Assembly: GCA_002435305.1 (NCBI GenBank) | Contig: DJMH01000052.1 | Span: 40,562 to 63,391, forward strand | DNA: 22,830 bases | Source: Dehalococcoidia bacterium UBA6495 | GTDB taxonomy: Bacteria; Chloroflexota; Dehalococcoidia; Lucifugimonadales; UBA826 | Reading direction: 5' to 3' | In this document: positions 1 through 8,077 of the stretch, piece by piece | Numbering within the stretch: the first letter of the stretch is position 1 | Layout: each line of letters starts with the position of its first letter | Position numbers and translations under genes: made by a program | Notes under the pieces: generated by a model | Databases searched by the model: none | Seen by the model: the letters and a program-made list of their open reading frames with translations, nothing else | What the model was told of the DNA's origin: nothing

Positions 1-1497
1 GCCTTGATGTTGAAATTAAGCTGGATAGGGGGAGCTACTGATGCGGGTTGGTTTGGGTATGCACCTCTCACCTCCGTGGCTCAAAACCCAGGTACCGGAA
101 TAGATTTTTGGATAATAAGTTTACAGATCCTTGGAATCGCCTCATTGGCCGCTTCATTCAATTTTATTGTAACGGTAATTAATATGAGAGCACCTGGAAT
201 GACGATGATGCGCCTTCCTCTATTTACCTGGATGAGCTTCATCACCGCAATTCTTTTAGTGTTAGCTTTCCCGGTTATCACTGTTGCATTGATTGAGCTT
301 ACATTTGACAGATATTTCATGTTCAATTTCTTTAATGTGGCCAACGGAGGGAGTGTTGTGTTGTGGCAACATCTTTTCTGGGTATTTGGGCATCCGGAAG
401 TGTACATTCTTATCCTGCCAGCGATGGGTATTGTTTCTGAAGTGCTACCTGTATTCTCCAAAAAGCCTTTGTTTGGCTATAAAACAGTAGTTTTAGCAGG
501 AATAATTATAGCGTTCATGGGATGGATGGTATGGAGCCACCACATGTTTACAGTTGGACTTGGAGCTGTTGCAAATGCCGTTTTCACCATTACGACCATG
601 CTGATTGCAGTACCAACTGGAATCAAAGTATTTAATTGGCTTGGGACAATTTGGGGAGGATCCATTAGATTCACCACTCCGATGCTATTTTCGCTAGGTT
701 TTATCGCGATGTTCCTCATGGGAGGAATTAGTGGAGTGATGCACGCCGTATCGCCTTCAGATGCACAGCAACAAGATACTTATTTCATACCTGCCCACCT
801 ACATTACGTGTTGTTTGGCGGGGCAATAATGGGCATTCTGTCCGGTATTTTCTACTGGTTTCCGAAATATTCGGGAAAAATGTACAGCGAGCGTCAAGGC
901 AAGATCTCCTTTTGGCTGATTATGATAGGTCAGAACGTGACTTTCTTCCCAATGCATTTCGTCGGATTAGATGGGATGCCGCGAAGAATTTATACATATG
1001 CTGACAACATGGGATGGGACTTTTGGAACGGCGTGACCACCGGAGGAGCGTTTATTCTTGTACTCGGGTTCCTTTTGGTAATGGATAATATTGGGAGGCA
1101 CTGGAAAAACGGCGAACCAGCACCATCAGACCCCTGGGATGGTAGGACGCTAGAATGGTCAATCTCATCACCACCTCCAGAATATAACTTCGAAGAAATC
1201 CCAATCGTTCGATCTCTGGACGCTTGGTGGGAAACTAAGCAAGGTGAAGCCCATAAAGAAGTGCCGGCAAGTGGCGGTTCAGGAAATGACGGTCATGGAA
1301 TTCACCTGCCCCAGCCTTCATATTGGCCGTTTGTTGCAGCCGCCGGGCTGTTTATAGCAGCCTATGGAGTTGTATTCAACGATTTGCTAATCCCGTGGGC
1401 ACTAGCAGCAATTGGTCTAACAATAGGATTTGTTGGTGTTTACGCATGGTCCCTTGAACCAATAAATGATCCTGAAGAAGAAGACTCTACTCATTAA
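1..1497 (+). CDS. ctaD: Cytochrome c oxidase subunit I (heme-copper oxidase), 5' end missing
   Basis: Catalytic subunit of an aa3/caa3-type oxidase that reduces O2 to water and pumps protons in the cytoplasmic membrane. The reading frame is open to the left edge, so the gene starts outside the window; by comparison with the family roughly 150 residues are missing, including the first heme a ligand. Counting from the TTG at 4, visible catalytic residues are His130, Glu132 and Tyr134 in HPEVY (CuB ligand, family A1 glutamate, cross-linked Tyr), the CuB pair His179-His180, the K-channel Lys in PTGIKVF, and His265 and His267 in AHLHYV (heme a3 and heme a). After the core comes the usual hydrophilic stretch and then two more membrane segments (about 438-480). 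It ends 13 bases before the ctaE start, the first of a run of oxidase genes. Identification is secure. Confidence 0.97.
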   Translation, partial: ALMLKLSWIGGATDAGWFGYAPLTSVAQNPGTGIDFWIISLQILGIASLAASFNFIVTVINMRAPGMTMMRLPLFTWMSFITAILLVLAFPVITVALIELTFDRYFMFNFFNVANGGSVVLWQHLFWVFGHPEVYILILPAMGIVSEVLPVFSKKPLFGYKTVVLAGIIIAFMGWMVWSHHMFTVGLGAVANAVFTITTMLIAVPTGIKVFNWLGTIWGGSIRFTTPMLFSLGFIAMFLMGGISGVMHAVSPSDAQQQDTYFIPAHLHYVLFGGAIMGILSGIFYWFPKYSGKMYSERQGKISFWLIMIGQNVTFFPMHFVGLDGMPRRIYTYADNMGWDFWNGVTTGGAFILVLGFLLVMDNIGRHWKNGEPAPSDPWDGRTLEWSISSPPPEYNFEEIPIVRSLDAWWETKQGEAHKEVPASGGSGNDGHGIHLPQPSYWPFVAAAGLFIAAYGVVFNDLLIPWALAAIGLTIGFVGVYAWSLEPINDPEEEDSTH

Positions 1498-1510
1498 GGA
1501 AGGTTCTCAA

Positions 1511-2236
1511 TTGGCACAGGAACACGCAGCTCCAATACACGGGAAAGACGAAGGTACCACAACCGGTCTTAGTCACCGAAAAATGCTTATGTGGGCATTT
1601 CTTGGCTCAGACTGCATGTTTTTTGGTTCCCTGATCGCAACATATTTGGTATACCAAGGCAAGAGTTTAGAGGGCCCTTTACCTATAGATGTGTTTGATA
1701 TACCAGTTACCTCCATTAGTACTTTCGTGCTTTTAATGAGTAGCATGAGTATGGTACTTGCTTACTCTGCCTTAACAAAAAACAACATTAAGGGTTTCAG
1801 GATATGGATGATATCCACTGCAATAATGGGTTCAACTTTTATTGGATTTCAGGTTTATGAGTTCAGCAGTTTTGCGAACCACCATGTAGAAATTGACTGT
1901 GTTAGTCCAGGAGAATTGACCAAATACGAACAACATATTTTTGATGACGGTTGTTCCTCCGGTGAAGCCTATGCAGAAAGTCATGAAGGGTTAAAACCCC
2001 AAACAAATCTATTTGGAACATCTTTCTATACCCTAACGGGTTTTCATGGTGCTCACGTTACATTGGGAATAGTCTGGCTTCTTTCGTTATTACTTTTATC
2101 ATTTAAGAAAGGTGTCATCACCCCAGAGAAGAATTTGGACGTGGATCTAGCGGCACTGTATTGGCACTTTGTAGACGTTGTGTGGATAGTCATATTCACA
2201 GTCGTATACTTATTTGGAGTATTCCCGGGATTCTAA
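1511..2236 (+). CDS. ctaE: Cytochrome c oxidase subunit III
   Basis: Seven-helix type subunit III of the terminal oxidase, which stabilises subunit I. I chose the TTG at 1511 because AAGGAAGG (1496-1503) sits 7 bases upstream and translation from there gives the usual short hydrophilic N-terminus. An in-frame ATG at 1466 would lie inside ctaD and has no such site. The product is 241 residues. Family landmarks are the early GLSHRKMLMWAFLGSD segment and the late FYTLTGFHGAHV and YWHFVDVVWI segments. Between the third and fourth helices (about 122-163) there is a polar insertion longer than usual, with Cys130 and Cys148, on what should be the outer face. Likely co-transcribed with ctaD and the downstream genes. 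Confidence 0.95.
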   Translation: MAQEHAAPIHGKDEGTTTGLSHRKMLMWAFLGSDCMFFGSLIATYLVYQGKSLEGPLPIDVFDIPVTSISTFVLLMSSMSMVLAYSALTKNNIKGFRIWMISTAIMGSTFIGFQVYEFSSFANHHVEIDCVSPGELTKYEQHIFDDGCSSGEAYAESHEGLKPQTNLFGTSFYTLTGFHGAHVTLGIVWLLSLLLLSFKKGVITPEKNLDVDLAALYWHFVDVVWIVIFTVVYLFGVFPGF

Positions 2237-2255
2237 TGGTACATTGGGAGATAAC

Positions 2256-2561
2256 ATGAGTCAGGAACTTTCTGCAGAGGAACATACAGGGCACCCAACA
2301 GCTGGGCAATATTTCCGCATAGCAGTAATTTTATGTGCTATAACAGCCGTAGAAATTGGAATATTCTATCTTGAGGTCATCGGACACTGGATGATTCCGA
2401 TACTTTTCATATTGTCGGCCAGTAAATTCGCCTTGGTTGCCATGTATTACATGCATTTAAAATTCGATCACAACCTTTTTTCGTACATGTTTGTCGGCGG
2501 TTTCATATTAGCTGCATGTGTTATTAGTTTTCTACTACTACTTTTTGGTGTATATTCCTAA
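2256..2561 (+). CDS. Cytochrome c oxidase subunit IV (bacterial)
   Basis: Small accessory subunit of the prokaryotic cytochrome c oxidase subunit IV type (CtaF/CyoD-like), 101 residues with three hydrophobic helices (about 20-40, 46-66 and 75-98) and the family-like KFALVAMYYMHLKFD segment. The ATG at 2256 has GGGAG at 2246-2250 in front of it. An in-frame start at 2214 would overlap the end of ctaE and adds a non-hydrophobic tail, so it was not used. Its place directly after subunit III is the normal gene order in caa3-type clusters. These subunits are poorly conserved, so the call rests on length, topology and context. Confidence 0.88.
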   Translation: MSQELSAEEHTGHPTAGQYFRIAVILCAITAVEIGIFYLEVIGHWMIPILFILSASKFALVAMYYMHLKFDHNLFSYMFVGGFILAACVISFLLLLFGVYS

Positions 2562-2597
2562 CCTCCCCAAACTGAAACCAAACACCAAATTTCACAC

Positions 2598-3443
2598 ATG
2601 TCGCCTTTAGGTTTTTCTGACTCAATATGGTTGCACTGGCACCCTCATTTAGAGGTTGTACTTGGTCTGATATTGATTCAATGCGCCTACCTGTATGGAA
2701 TCGGGCCATACCGAAGAAGACAAACTGATTCCCCCGATATAAATCCCCGTCAGACTATTATGTTTACCCTCGGGACCTTCGTTATCTTCCTTTCGCTGAC
2801 CTCCCCTCTACACATATTAAGCGATCATTACTTGTTCAGTGCCCACATGTTGCAACATGTTCTTATAACACTTATTTGTCCTCCTCTTCTAATTGTGGGA
2901 ACGCCTGGCTGGCTGGCGTCAAAGCTCTTCCAACATAGATGGTCTATCTCAGTCTTCAGGAGAATTTTTCATCCACTCGGTGCTGTTGTGATATTCAACA
3001 TAATTTTTTCAATGTGGCATTTACCAATTCTGTATAATCTTTCAGTCAGTTACCACTGGGTACATATCCTAGAACATTCACTCTTCATATCCGCCTCTAT
3101 CGTAATGTGGTGGCCTATTTGCAGTCAGGTGCAGTCTATCCCAAAGCTGCCTTACCCAATACAAATGTTATATCTTTTTGTTATGTCATTAGCTCAAATT
3201 ATAGTATTTGGGATAATCACCTTCGCTAGAGAACCAATTTATCAGCACTACATTGATGCTCCGCGAATTTGGAATATAAGTCCACTTGTAGATCAGCAAC
3301 TTGGGGGAATTCTAATGAAAGTGGGAAGTGGATTCCTTTTCCTCCTCTTGATGATAATCGCTTTCTTCAAATGGTTCGACGAAGATTCCAATTCCGAGGA
3401 AACAGCGTATAATAAGCCAGATTCTACAGAACGGGAGTTGTAA
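2598..3443 (+). CDS. ctaG: Cytochrome c oxidase assembly factor CtaG (caa3 type)
   Basis: Polytopic membrane protein of the CtaG_caa3 family (PF09678), 281 residues with about seven hydrophobic segments. In Bacillus the family member is needed for formation of active caa3 oxidase, probably through copper delivery to CuB. Characteristic pieces visible here are HMLQHVLITLICPPLLI near residue 90, MWHLPILYN in the middle, and a His-rich WVHILEHSLFI helix followed by WWPI. The ATG at 2598 follows a 36-base gap after the subunit IV gene, without a strong ribosome site. Its TAA overlaps the ATG of the next gene by one base (TAATG), which points to translational coupling. This is not the unrelated Cox11-type CtaG. 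Confidence 0.92.
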   Translation: MSPLGFSDSIWLHWHPHLEVVLGLILIQCAYLYGIGPYRRRQTDSPDINPRQTIMFTLGTFVIFLSLTSPLHILSDHYLFSAHMLQHVLITLICPPLLIVGTPGWLASKLFQHRWSISVFRRIFHPLGAVVIFNIIFSMWHLPILYNLSVSYHWVHILEHSLFISASIVMWWPICSQVQSIPKLPYPIQMLYLFVMSLAQIIVFGIITFAREPIYQHYIDAPRIWNISPLVDQQLGGILMKVGSGFLFLLLMIIAFFKWFDEDSNSEETAYNKPDSTEREL

Positions 3444-3646
3444 TGAACAAAGTCACCTTAGCTCTAGTGGTGCCCTTAGCCTCTTTCGCCATGATAGCAG
3501 TGTTTGCCATAACCCTTGGCTTCACTTTCTACCAAATCCATCACCACACCAGTTTGGGCATTATTGGAGTTATCGCCATTGGGCTAGCACTATTAATCCT
3601 CACCCCTTTAGTAGCCTTTCTTCTTGAAAAAAAGACTTCTCCATAA
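3443..3646 (+). CDS. Small two-helix membrane protein of the oxidase cluster
   Basis: A 67-residue protein I do not recognise. It has two hydrophobic segments (about 7-28 and 37-60) separated by a short His-rich turn (IHHHTS) and ends in a basic KKTSP tail. The ATG overlaps the ctaG stop codon by one base, so it is almost certainly translated with ctaG. The context suggests an accessory or assembly peptide of the terminal oxidase, and the three His residues between the helices would suit a metal-related role, but that is inference only. No similarity to a named family is apparent by eye. Confidence 0.7.
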   Translation: MNKVTLALVVPLASFAMIAVFAITLGFTFYQIHHHTSLGIIGVIAIGLALLILTPLVAFLLEKKTSP

Positions 3647-3651
3647 AAGCT

Positions 3652-4299
3652 TTGTTGCTCAGGGACCAATATTCCCATCCCAATAACAAAAGTCTTTATT
3701 TTCTCACTCTACTGTTGTTAGTGGCTTTCTCACTTTCTTATCTACTTGGATGTAACTCGCCAAATAACTCAAATTTATACGGAACCGCTCTCAACAATCA
3801 TGATGGATCAAGATTCTCCCTTCTTGATGAGAACGATTTTGAAGTAACAGACCAGACCCATATAGGCCAGGTGCATTTGATCACCTTTTTATTTGCAAAT
3901 TGCACCAGTCTTTGCCCATTGGTAACATCAAGCATTAAACAATCCCTAGAAAAGTCAGAAGGCACACGAAACACCCCGGTCCTAATAATTTCGGTCGACC
4001 CAAAGGGAGACACCATTGAATCCAGAACTGCATTCAAAAATAGATGGAACCTTTCGTCTAACTGGCATTATCTCAATGGAAATGAAAAGGAATTAGAGAC
4101 TATTTGGAGGAATTTTTACCTAAATCCACAAGAATCTGCTATTAAATCCCTTAACATGCAAGTCGACAGAAAGTACGACATTGTACATTCATCCCCTGTT
4201 TACATAGTAAATGACGAAGGCCGACCGGCAGTGGTACACACGACCCCAATAGATCCTGATCATTTATACAAGGATATTATTCGAATTTCAAAACGTTGA
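3652..4299 (+). CDS. SCO1/SenC family copper chaperone lipoprotein
   Basis: Membrane-anchored thioredoxin-fold protein of the SCO1/SenC family (PF02630), which helps assemble the CuA centre of cytochrome c oxidase. The N-terminus has a hydrophobic stretch (about 16-33) ending in a lipobox, LLGC, with Cys34 as the lipidation site. Copper-binding residues are present: the CxxxC pair Cys84 and Cys88 in NCTSLCP, and His179 in YDIVHSSPVYIV. The frame opens with tandem TTG codons (3652, 3655) only 5 bases after the previous gene, and no clear ribosome site precedes them, so the exact start is uncertain. It is the last gene of the oxidase run and converges on rplT 24 bases away. Confidence 0.92.
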   Translation: MLLRDQYSHPNNKSLYFLTLLLLVAFSLSYLLGCNSPNNSNLYGTALNNHDGSRFSLLDENDFEVTDQTHIGQVHLITFLFANCTSLCPLVTSSIKQSLEKSEGTRNTPVLIISVDPKGDTIESRTAFKNRWNLSSNWHYLNGNEKELETIWRNFYLNPQESAIKSLNMQVDRKYDIVHSSPVYIVNDEGRPAVVHTTPIDPDHLYKDIIRISKR

Positions 4300-4323
4300 A
4301 GGTAGGCCCACCAACTTAGTTAG

Positions 4324-4686
4324 CTAGGCAGCCTCGAGGGCAATTTTAGCGCTTTCTACGACACCAGTGAACGATTCTGGGTTACTAACGGCCATCTCGG
4401 CCAGCATTTTGCGATTGATATCGATACCGGCCAATCTTAGTCCGTGAATCAATTTACTGTATGTGATTTCATTTGATCGGGCTGCTGCATTTATCCTGAT
4501 ATTCCATAAACGCCGCATATCTCCCTTTTTCTTCTTTCTATGTTCATACGAATATTGCAAGGCATGTATCATCGATTCATGTGCACGCCTATAAAGAGTA
4601 TGGCGAACACCTTGATGACCTTTAGTCATATTCAATATTTTTTTATGTCTACGGCGTCTTGTTACACCGGTCCTAACTCTAGTCAC
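4324..4686 (-). CDS. rplT: 50S ribosomal protein L20
   Basis: Ribosomal protein L20, 120 residues, the usual length. It binds 23S rRNA early in large-subunit assembly. The protein begins MTRVRTGVTRRRRHKKIL and is very basic at the N-terminus, with the conserved YEHRKKKKGDMRRLWNIRINAAAR block near residue 50 and a C-terminal LAEMAVSNPESF segment. The start is GTG at 4686, supported by AGGAG about 8 bases upstream on the minus strand. It is the last gene of the infC-rpmI-rplT group. In several bacteria L20 represses this operon by binding its mRNA; I did not identify an L20-binding fold here. Confidence 0.97.
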   Translation of the reverse strand: MTRVRTGVTRRRRHKKILNMTKGHQGVRHTLYRRAHESMIHALQYSYEHRKKKKGDMRRLWNIRINAAARSNEITYSKLIHGLRLAGIDINRKMLAEMAVSNPESFTGVVESAKIALEAA

Positions 4687-4713
4687 CTAAAGATCTCCTG
4701 TCTAAAATTACGA

Positions 4714-4914
4714 TTATTTACTGTACGGAAGCAGCTTCTTAATTCGAGGTACATCGGATTCACTAACAGGCAATGTCCCAGAGTACAATCTTTTCACACT
4801 TTTTGGCTTTTTCCTGCGCAGGTGACTTCTTAGGCCCTTCATCCTCATCAGCTTTCCTGACCCCGTCACTTTAAAACGCCTCTTTGCACCTTTATGGGTT
4901 TTAAGTTTTGGCAC
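4714..4914 (-). CDS. rpmI: 50S ribosomal protein L35
   Basis: Ribosomal protein L35, 66 residues, normal for the family. It starts MPKLKTHKGAKRRFKVTGSGK, which is diagnostic, and continues with the basic RSHLRRKKPKSVKRL block. The start codon is GTG at 4914 and overlaps the 3' end of infC by 14 bases, a sign of translational coupling. It stands in the conserved order infC-rpmI-rplT. Confidence 0.97.
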   Translation of the reverse strand: MPKLKTHKGAKRRFKVTGSGKLMRMKGLRSHLRRKKPKSVKRLYSGTLPVSESDVPRIKKLLPYSK

Positions 4915-5464
4915 TTTCTGGTTCCTTGTTATTTTTATTCTTTAAAGACGGACCAGGGGCCAAAATCATAGCTAAAAACCTGCCTTCAAAAGAAGGTGCC
5001 TTTTCCAGCAATGCGTCTTCTTGCAAATCTTCTGCCACATTTTTGAGCAACGCCATACCTATTTGAGGGTGTTGTACCTCTCGCCCCCGAAACATAACCG
5101 AAACTCGCACCTTAGAGCCCTCAGTTAGCAGTCTTTTCACTAATCTAGTTTTTGCTTCCCTGTCATGTTCGCCAATTCGGGTCTTCATCCGCACTTCTCG
5201 CACGGAGTTATTAGATTTGGTTTTGGAGGCTTTTCTGGCTTCACGTTCTTTACGAGTAGCTTCATACCTGAATTTCCCGTAATTCAACAATCGACAAACT
5301 GGAGGATTGGCTGATGATGCCACCTCCACGAGATCCAGGCCCCTCTCTATCGCCATTTCCAGTGCCTTGTCGGTAGTCAACTCACCCAGTTGATTCCCTT
5401 TGTCATCAACAACCAGCACAGCAGGAGCAGTTATTTGATCGTTAACCCGATAATTTTTAGGTAT
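4901..5464 (-). CDS. infC: Translation initiation factor IF-3, probable ATA start
   Basis: IF-3 binds the 30S subunit and checks start-codon and initiator-tRNA pairing. The N-domain (YRVNDQI to the NPPVCRLLNYGKFRYE block), lysine-rich linker and C-domain (RMKTRIGEHD, VMFRGREVQHPQIG, LAMILAPGP) are all present. The longest frame opens with GTG at 5509, but its first 15 residues are unlike IF-3, no ribosome site precedes it, and it overlaps the -10 box of a good promoter. The ATA at 5464-5462 has AAGGGG (5477-5472) 7 bases upstream and gives MPKNYRVNDQI, a typical IF-3 start. In bacteria infC often uses AUU, AUC or AUA, which lets IF-3 repress its own translation. I therefore set the start at 5464 (187 residues); the GTG remains the alternative. 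Confidence 0.93.
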   Translation of the reverse strand: MPKNYRVNDQITAPAVLVVDDKGNQLGELTTDKALEMAIERGLDLVEVASSANPPVCRLLNYGKFRYEATRKEREARKASKTKSNNSVREVRMKTRIGEHDREAKTRLVKRLLTEGSKVRVSVMFRGREVQHPQIGMALLKNVAEDLQEDALLEKAPSFEGRFLAMILAPGPSLKNKNNKEPESAKT

Positions 5465-5477
5465 GCCACTTCCCCTT
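5462..5477 (-). promoter_or_regulatory. infC ribosome binding site and ATA start
   Basis: On the minus strand AAGGGG (5477-5472) is followed by 7 bases and then ATA (5464-5462). AAGGGG can pair with the 16S tail with one G-U wobble. A rare start codon here would make IF-3 synthesis self-limiting, as established for the AUU start of Escherichia coli infC. Confidence 0.6.
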
Positions 5478-5499
5478 TTACAAAATAAATAGTCCAGTG

Positions 5500-5528
5500 A
5501 ATATAGCACACCCAGGGTAGGTGATCAA
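5500..5528 (-). promoter_or_regulatory. Sigma70-type promoter for infC-rpmI-rplT
   Basis: Minus strand: TTGATC (5528-5523), a 17-base spacer, then TATATT (5505-5500) preceded by TGC, an extended -10. Transcription should begin near 5493, about 30 bases before the ATA of infC and downstream of the GTG at 5509. The three-gene group can thus be expressed apart from thrS. Confidence 0.6.
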
Positions 5529-5549
5529 CAAAAATAGGTACACGGTCTG

Positions 5550-7286
5550 TTAGGTGATTTTATCCTCCACCTCAGAAGAAATCCTTTTTTTCATTTCCTT
5601 TAAGGAAAGGGGCCCTAAGTCCTCTCCTGATCTCAACCTCACACCAACAGTTTCGGATTCTAGCTCCCTGTCCCCCACTATAAACATATAGGGAACTTTA
5701 GCGATTTGGGCATCGCGAACCTTAGCATTCATTCGTTCACTTCGAGTATCTATGCCGGACCTTATTCCGCTTTCTGACAATTCGTTGTACAGGGAGGTAG
5801 CATACTCAATATGTCTATCAGCGATTGGGATGATTTGGACTTGTGTTGGTGCCAGCCAGGTAGGGAAAGCTCCCCCATAATGTTCAATCAATATTCCCAT
5901 AAATCTTTCCAAGGAGCCAAAAATCGCTCTATGCACCATAAAAGGTTGATGGGAACCACCGTCCTCTCCTATGTAAGTTAGCCCAAATCGTTCAGGTAAA
6001 TTAAAATCAAATTGGACCGTAGTACACTGCCAAGATCTACCTATCGCATCTCTAATATTTACATCGATTTTAGGCCCATAGAAGGCTCCTCCAGCCTCTT
6101 CAATTTGATACTCTAACCCCCTAGAATCCAAGGTCTTCATAAGAGATTTTTCTGCCAATCGCCATTGCTCATCGGACCCCACTGCCTTATCAGGCTTAGT
6201 CGACAAACTCATCGTGAAATCATCAAACCCAAAGGCTTCCATTAAATCGAATGTGAGGTCCAAAACACCGTCTATTTCTTTTCCGATCTGATCTGGGGTA
6301 CAGAATATATGTGCATCGTCTTGGGTAAATCCCCTAACACGAAGCATTCCATGAAGTGTACCTCCTCTTTCATAGCGATAAACCGTGCCTAGTTCACCTA
6401 TTTTCATTGGTAAATCACGATAACTTCGTAAAGAGGATTTGTAATACATAATGTGGAAAGGGCAATTCATTGGTTTTAAATAGTAATTTTGTCCATCTGT
6501 TTCAGAAGGAGGGAACATGTTTTCTTGAAAAAAATCTAGATGGCCACTCGTTTGCCACAAATTTTCCCGTCCAATGTTTGGCGTATATATAAGATCGTAG
6601 CCTCTCTTATAATGCTCTTTACGCCAGAAATCTTCAAAAATACTTCTTACTCTTGCTCCCTTTGGATGCCAAATTATCAAGCCAGGCCCAGTTTCCTCGT
6701 GGATGGAAAATAAGTCTAATTCTTTTCCTAACGTCCTATGGTCTCTACGCTGCGCCTCCTTAAGCCTCTCAAGGTGTTCATCCAAAGTACCCTGACTTTC
6801 AAATGCTGTCCCATATATCCTTTGCAGCATCTGCCGGTTCTCATCGCCCCTCCAGTATGCTCCAGCCACAGTCAAGAGCTTAAAAGCAGGTATTTTACCC
6901 GTAGATTCCACATGAGGCCCTGCACATAAATCTTCAAATTCTCCATGGCGAAACGTGCTAATTACCTCATGTTTCGGAATATCAGAAATCACCTCTAATT
7001 TGAGAGGTTCTAACTGATTCATAACCGATATTTCCTCTCTGGTATATTCAGCATAAATGAAAGGTAAATCCTGGGATATCACTTTTTTCATAGCGACTTC
7101 TATTTTTTCCAGATCTTCATCAGAAAAAGGGGTGTCAACCATAAAATCATAATAGAATCCATCCTCAGTAGGAGGCCCTATGGCAAGTTTTGCCTCAGGA
7201 TAAAGTTGCGTGACAACATCTGCCATCACATGGGCAGCGGAATGTCTAATCCTTTCTCTCAAATTTTTCAGTTCTTCAGAATTCAT
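5550..7286 (-). CDS. thrS: Threonyl-tRNA synthetase lacking the TGS domain
   Basis: Class II synthetase that charges tRNA-Thr, 578 residues against about 640 in Escherichia coli. The protein begins directly at the editing domain, with HxxxH at His15 and His19 and the Cys121/His125 pair in LCAGPH, so the N-terminal TGS domain is absent. The catalytic core has motif 2 around RYERGGTLHGMLRVRGF (304-320), the zinc ligands Cys275, His326 and His452, and motif 3 near VHRAIFGSLERF. The anticodon-binding domain (about 480-578) is complete. The start is ATG at 7286 with TTAGGTG a few bases upstream. It lies 45 bases after the TauE gene and 85 before infC. I saw no T-box leader. Confidence 0.96.
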   Translation of the reverse strand: MNSEELKNLRERIRHSAAHVMADVVTQLYPEAKLAIGPPTEDGFYYDFMVDTPFSDEDLEKIEVAMKKVISQDLPFIYAEYTREEISVMNQLEPLKLEVISDIPKHEVISTFRHGEFEDLCAGPHVESTGKIPAFKLLTVAGAYWRGDENRQMLQRIYGTAFESQGTLDEHLERLKEAQRRDHRTLGKELDLFSIHEETGPGLIIWHPKGARVRSIFEDFWRKEHYKRGYDLIYTPNIGRENLWQTSGHLDFFQENMFPPSETDGQNYYLKPMNCPFHIMYYKSSLRSYRDLPMKIGELGTVYRYERGGTLHGMLRVRGFTQDDAHIFCTPDQIGKEIDGVLDLTFDLMEAFGFDDFTMSLSTKPDKAVGSDEQWRLAEKSLMKTLDSRGLEYQIEEAGGAFYGPKIDVNIRDAIGRSWQCTTVQFDFNLPERFGLTYIGEDGGSHQPFMVHRAIFGSLERFMGILIEHYGGAFPTWLAPTQVQIIPIADRHIEYATSLYNELSESGIRSGIDTRSERMNAKVRDAQIAKVPYMFIVGDRELESETVGVRLRSGEDLGPLSLKEMKKRISSEVEDKIT

Positions 7287-7331
7287 GCATACACCTAATC
7301 AAATTTTATCTAGCGCCACTATTAGTTTTCA

Positions 7332-8072
7332 TCAAATAAAAATTTCTTTGACTAAAATAACAGTACCAGCACATATAACTATACCGAGGATCAACCTTCG
7401 GTAGTAGCTTTGATTGATTTTTTTCACAAGCATAGAACCAATCAAAAAACCAAGTAGGGCAGGGAAAATACTTACACCAGTTAGTATCAATCGTTCCGAA
7501 TCAAACATACCGGTTATAAAATAACCAATTACAGCGGTTGTCTCAATGAATAAATAATAATATGGAAGCGAGCCTCGAATTGAGTCCCTATCCCATTCCC
7601 GTGACAGAGCTGCAATTGCCATGATGGGGCCTCCTATCCCTGTCGAAGTAATCATCGCACTTACCAAAAAAGCAGCTCCCCACAAGGTAAATTTATGTCT
7701 AACAGCCGCTATAGTCGGATTTAGGGCCATAACAAGCCCCAAAAAAATGATTAAAAGAGCAATCGAAACTCTGAGGGCCGAAGGATTGGAATTGGAAAGA
7801 ATGTATAGCCCTACAGGAACCCCCATCATTCCAAAAATAACTGGGACAGTCATTTCTCGGTAATTTATATGCCGCCTATTTTGATAAATCATTAAAACGA
7901 AGATAAGCAACGAAACTGTATTAATGATGATAACGGTGGACTGCGGGTCCACCGTAAGCAACATGATAGGGGACGACCCAATAGCTATACCAAATCCTGC
8001 TATCACCAAAACCAGACTACCCACAAATATGGCCAAAACCGTTAGCAATATGTCCGCAGCTAAAGAATCCAT
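7332..8072 (-). CDS. TauE/SafE family membrane permease
   Basis: Integral membrane protein of the sulfite exporter TauE/SafE family (PF01925), 246 residues with about eight hydrophobic helices. The family transports sulfur-containing or other small anions, often sulfite or organosulfonates, but the substrate here cannot be read from sequence. Two related halves are visible, each with a Gly- and Pro-rich turn (IAGFGIAIGSSPIMLL near 24-39 and TGIGGPIMAIAAL near 145-157), which is typical. The ATG at 8072 comes 5 bases after the stop of the glycosyltransferase gene, so the two are probably co-transcribed. No sulfur-metabolism gene lies next to it. Confidence 0.87.
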   Translation of the reverse strand: MDSLAADILLTVLAIFVGSLVLVIAGFGIAIGSSPIMLLTVDPQSTVIIINTVSLLIFVLMIYQNRRHINYREMTVPVIFGMMGVPVGLYILSNSNPSALRVSIALLIIFLGLVMALNPTIAAVRHKFTLWGAAFLVSAMITSTGIGGPIMAIAALSREWDRDSIRGSLPYYYLFIETTAVIGYFITGMFDSERLILTGVSIFPALLGFLIGSMLVKKINQSYYRRLILGIVICAGTVILVKEIFI

Positions 8073-8077
8073 CTCTA

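Noticed and set aside
1466..1510. Longer ctaE start at ATG 1466
   Set aside because: It overlaps ctaD and has no ribosome site, while TTG 1511 follows AAGGAAGG at 7 bases.
4901..5509. infC starting at GTG 5509
   Set aside because: The added 15 residues are unlike IF-3, no Shine-Dalgarno precedes the GTG, and it lies within a promoter whose transcript should begin downstream. Kept only as an alternative.
7287..7331. T-box or threonine attenuator before thrS
   Set aside because: The 45-base gap is too short and shows no stem or specifier loop.
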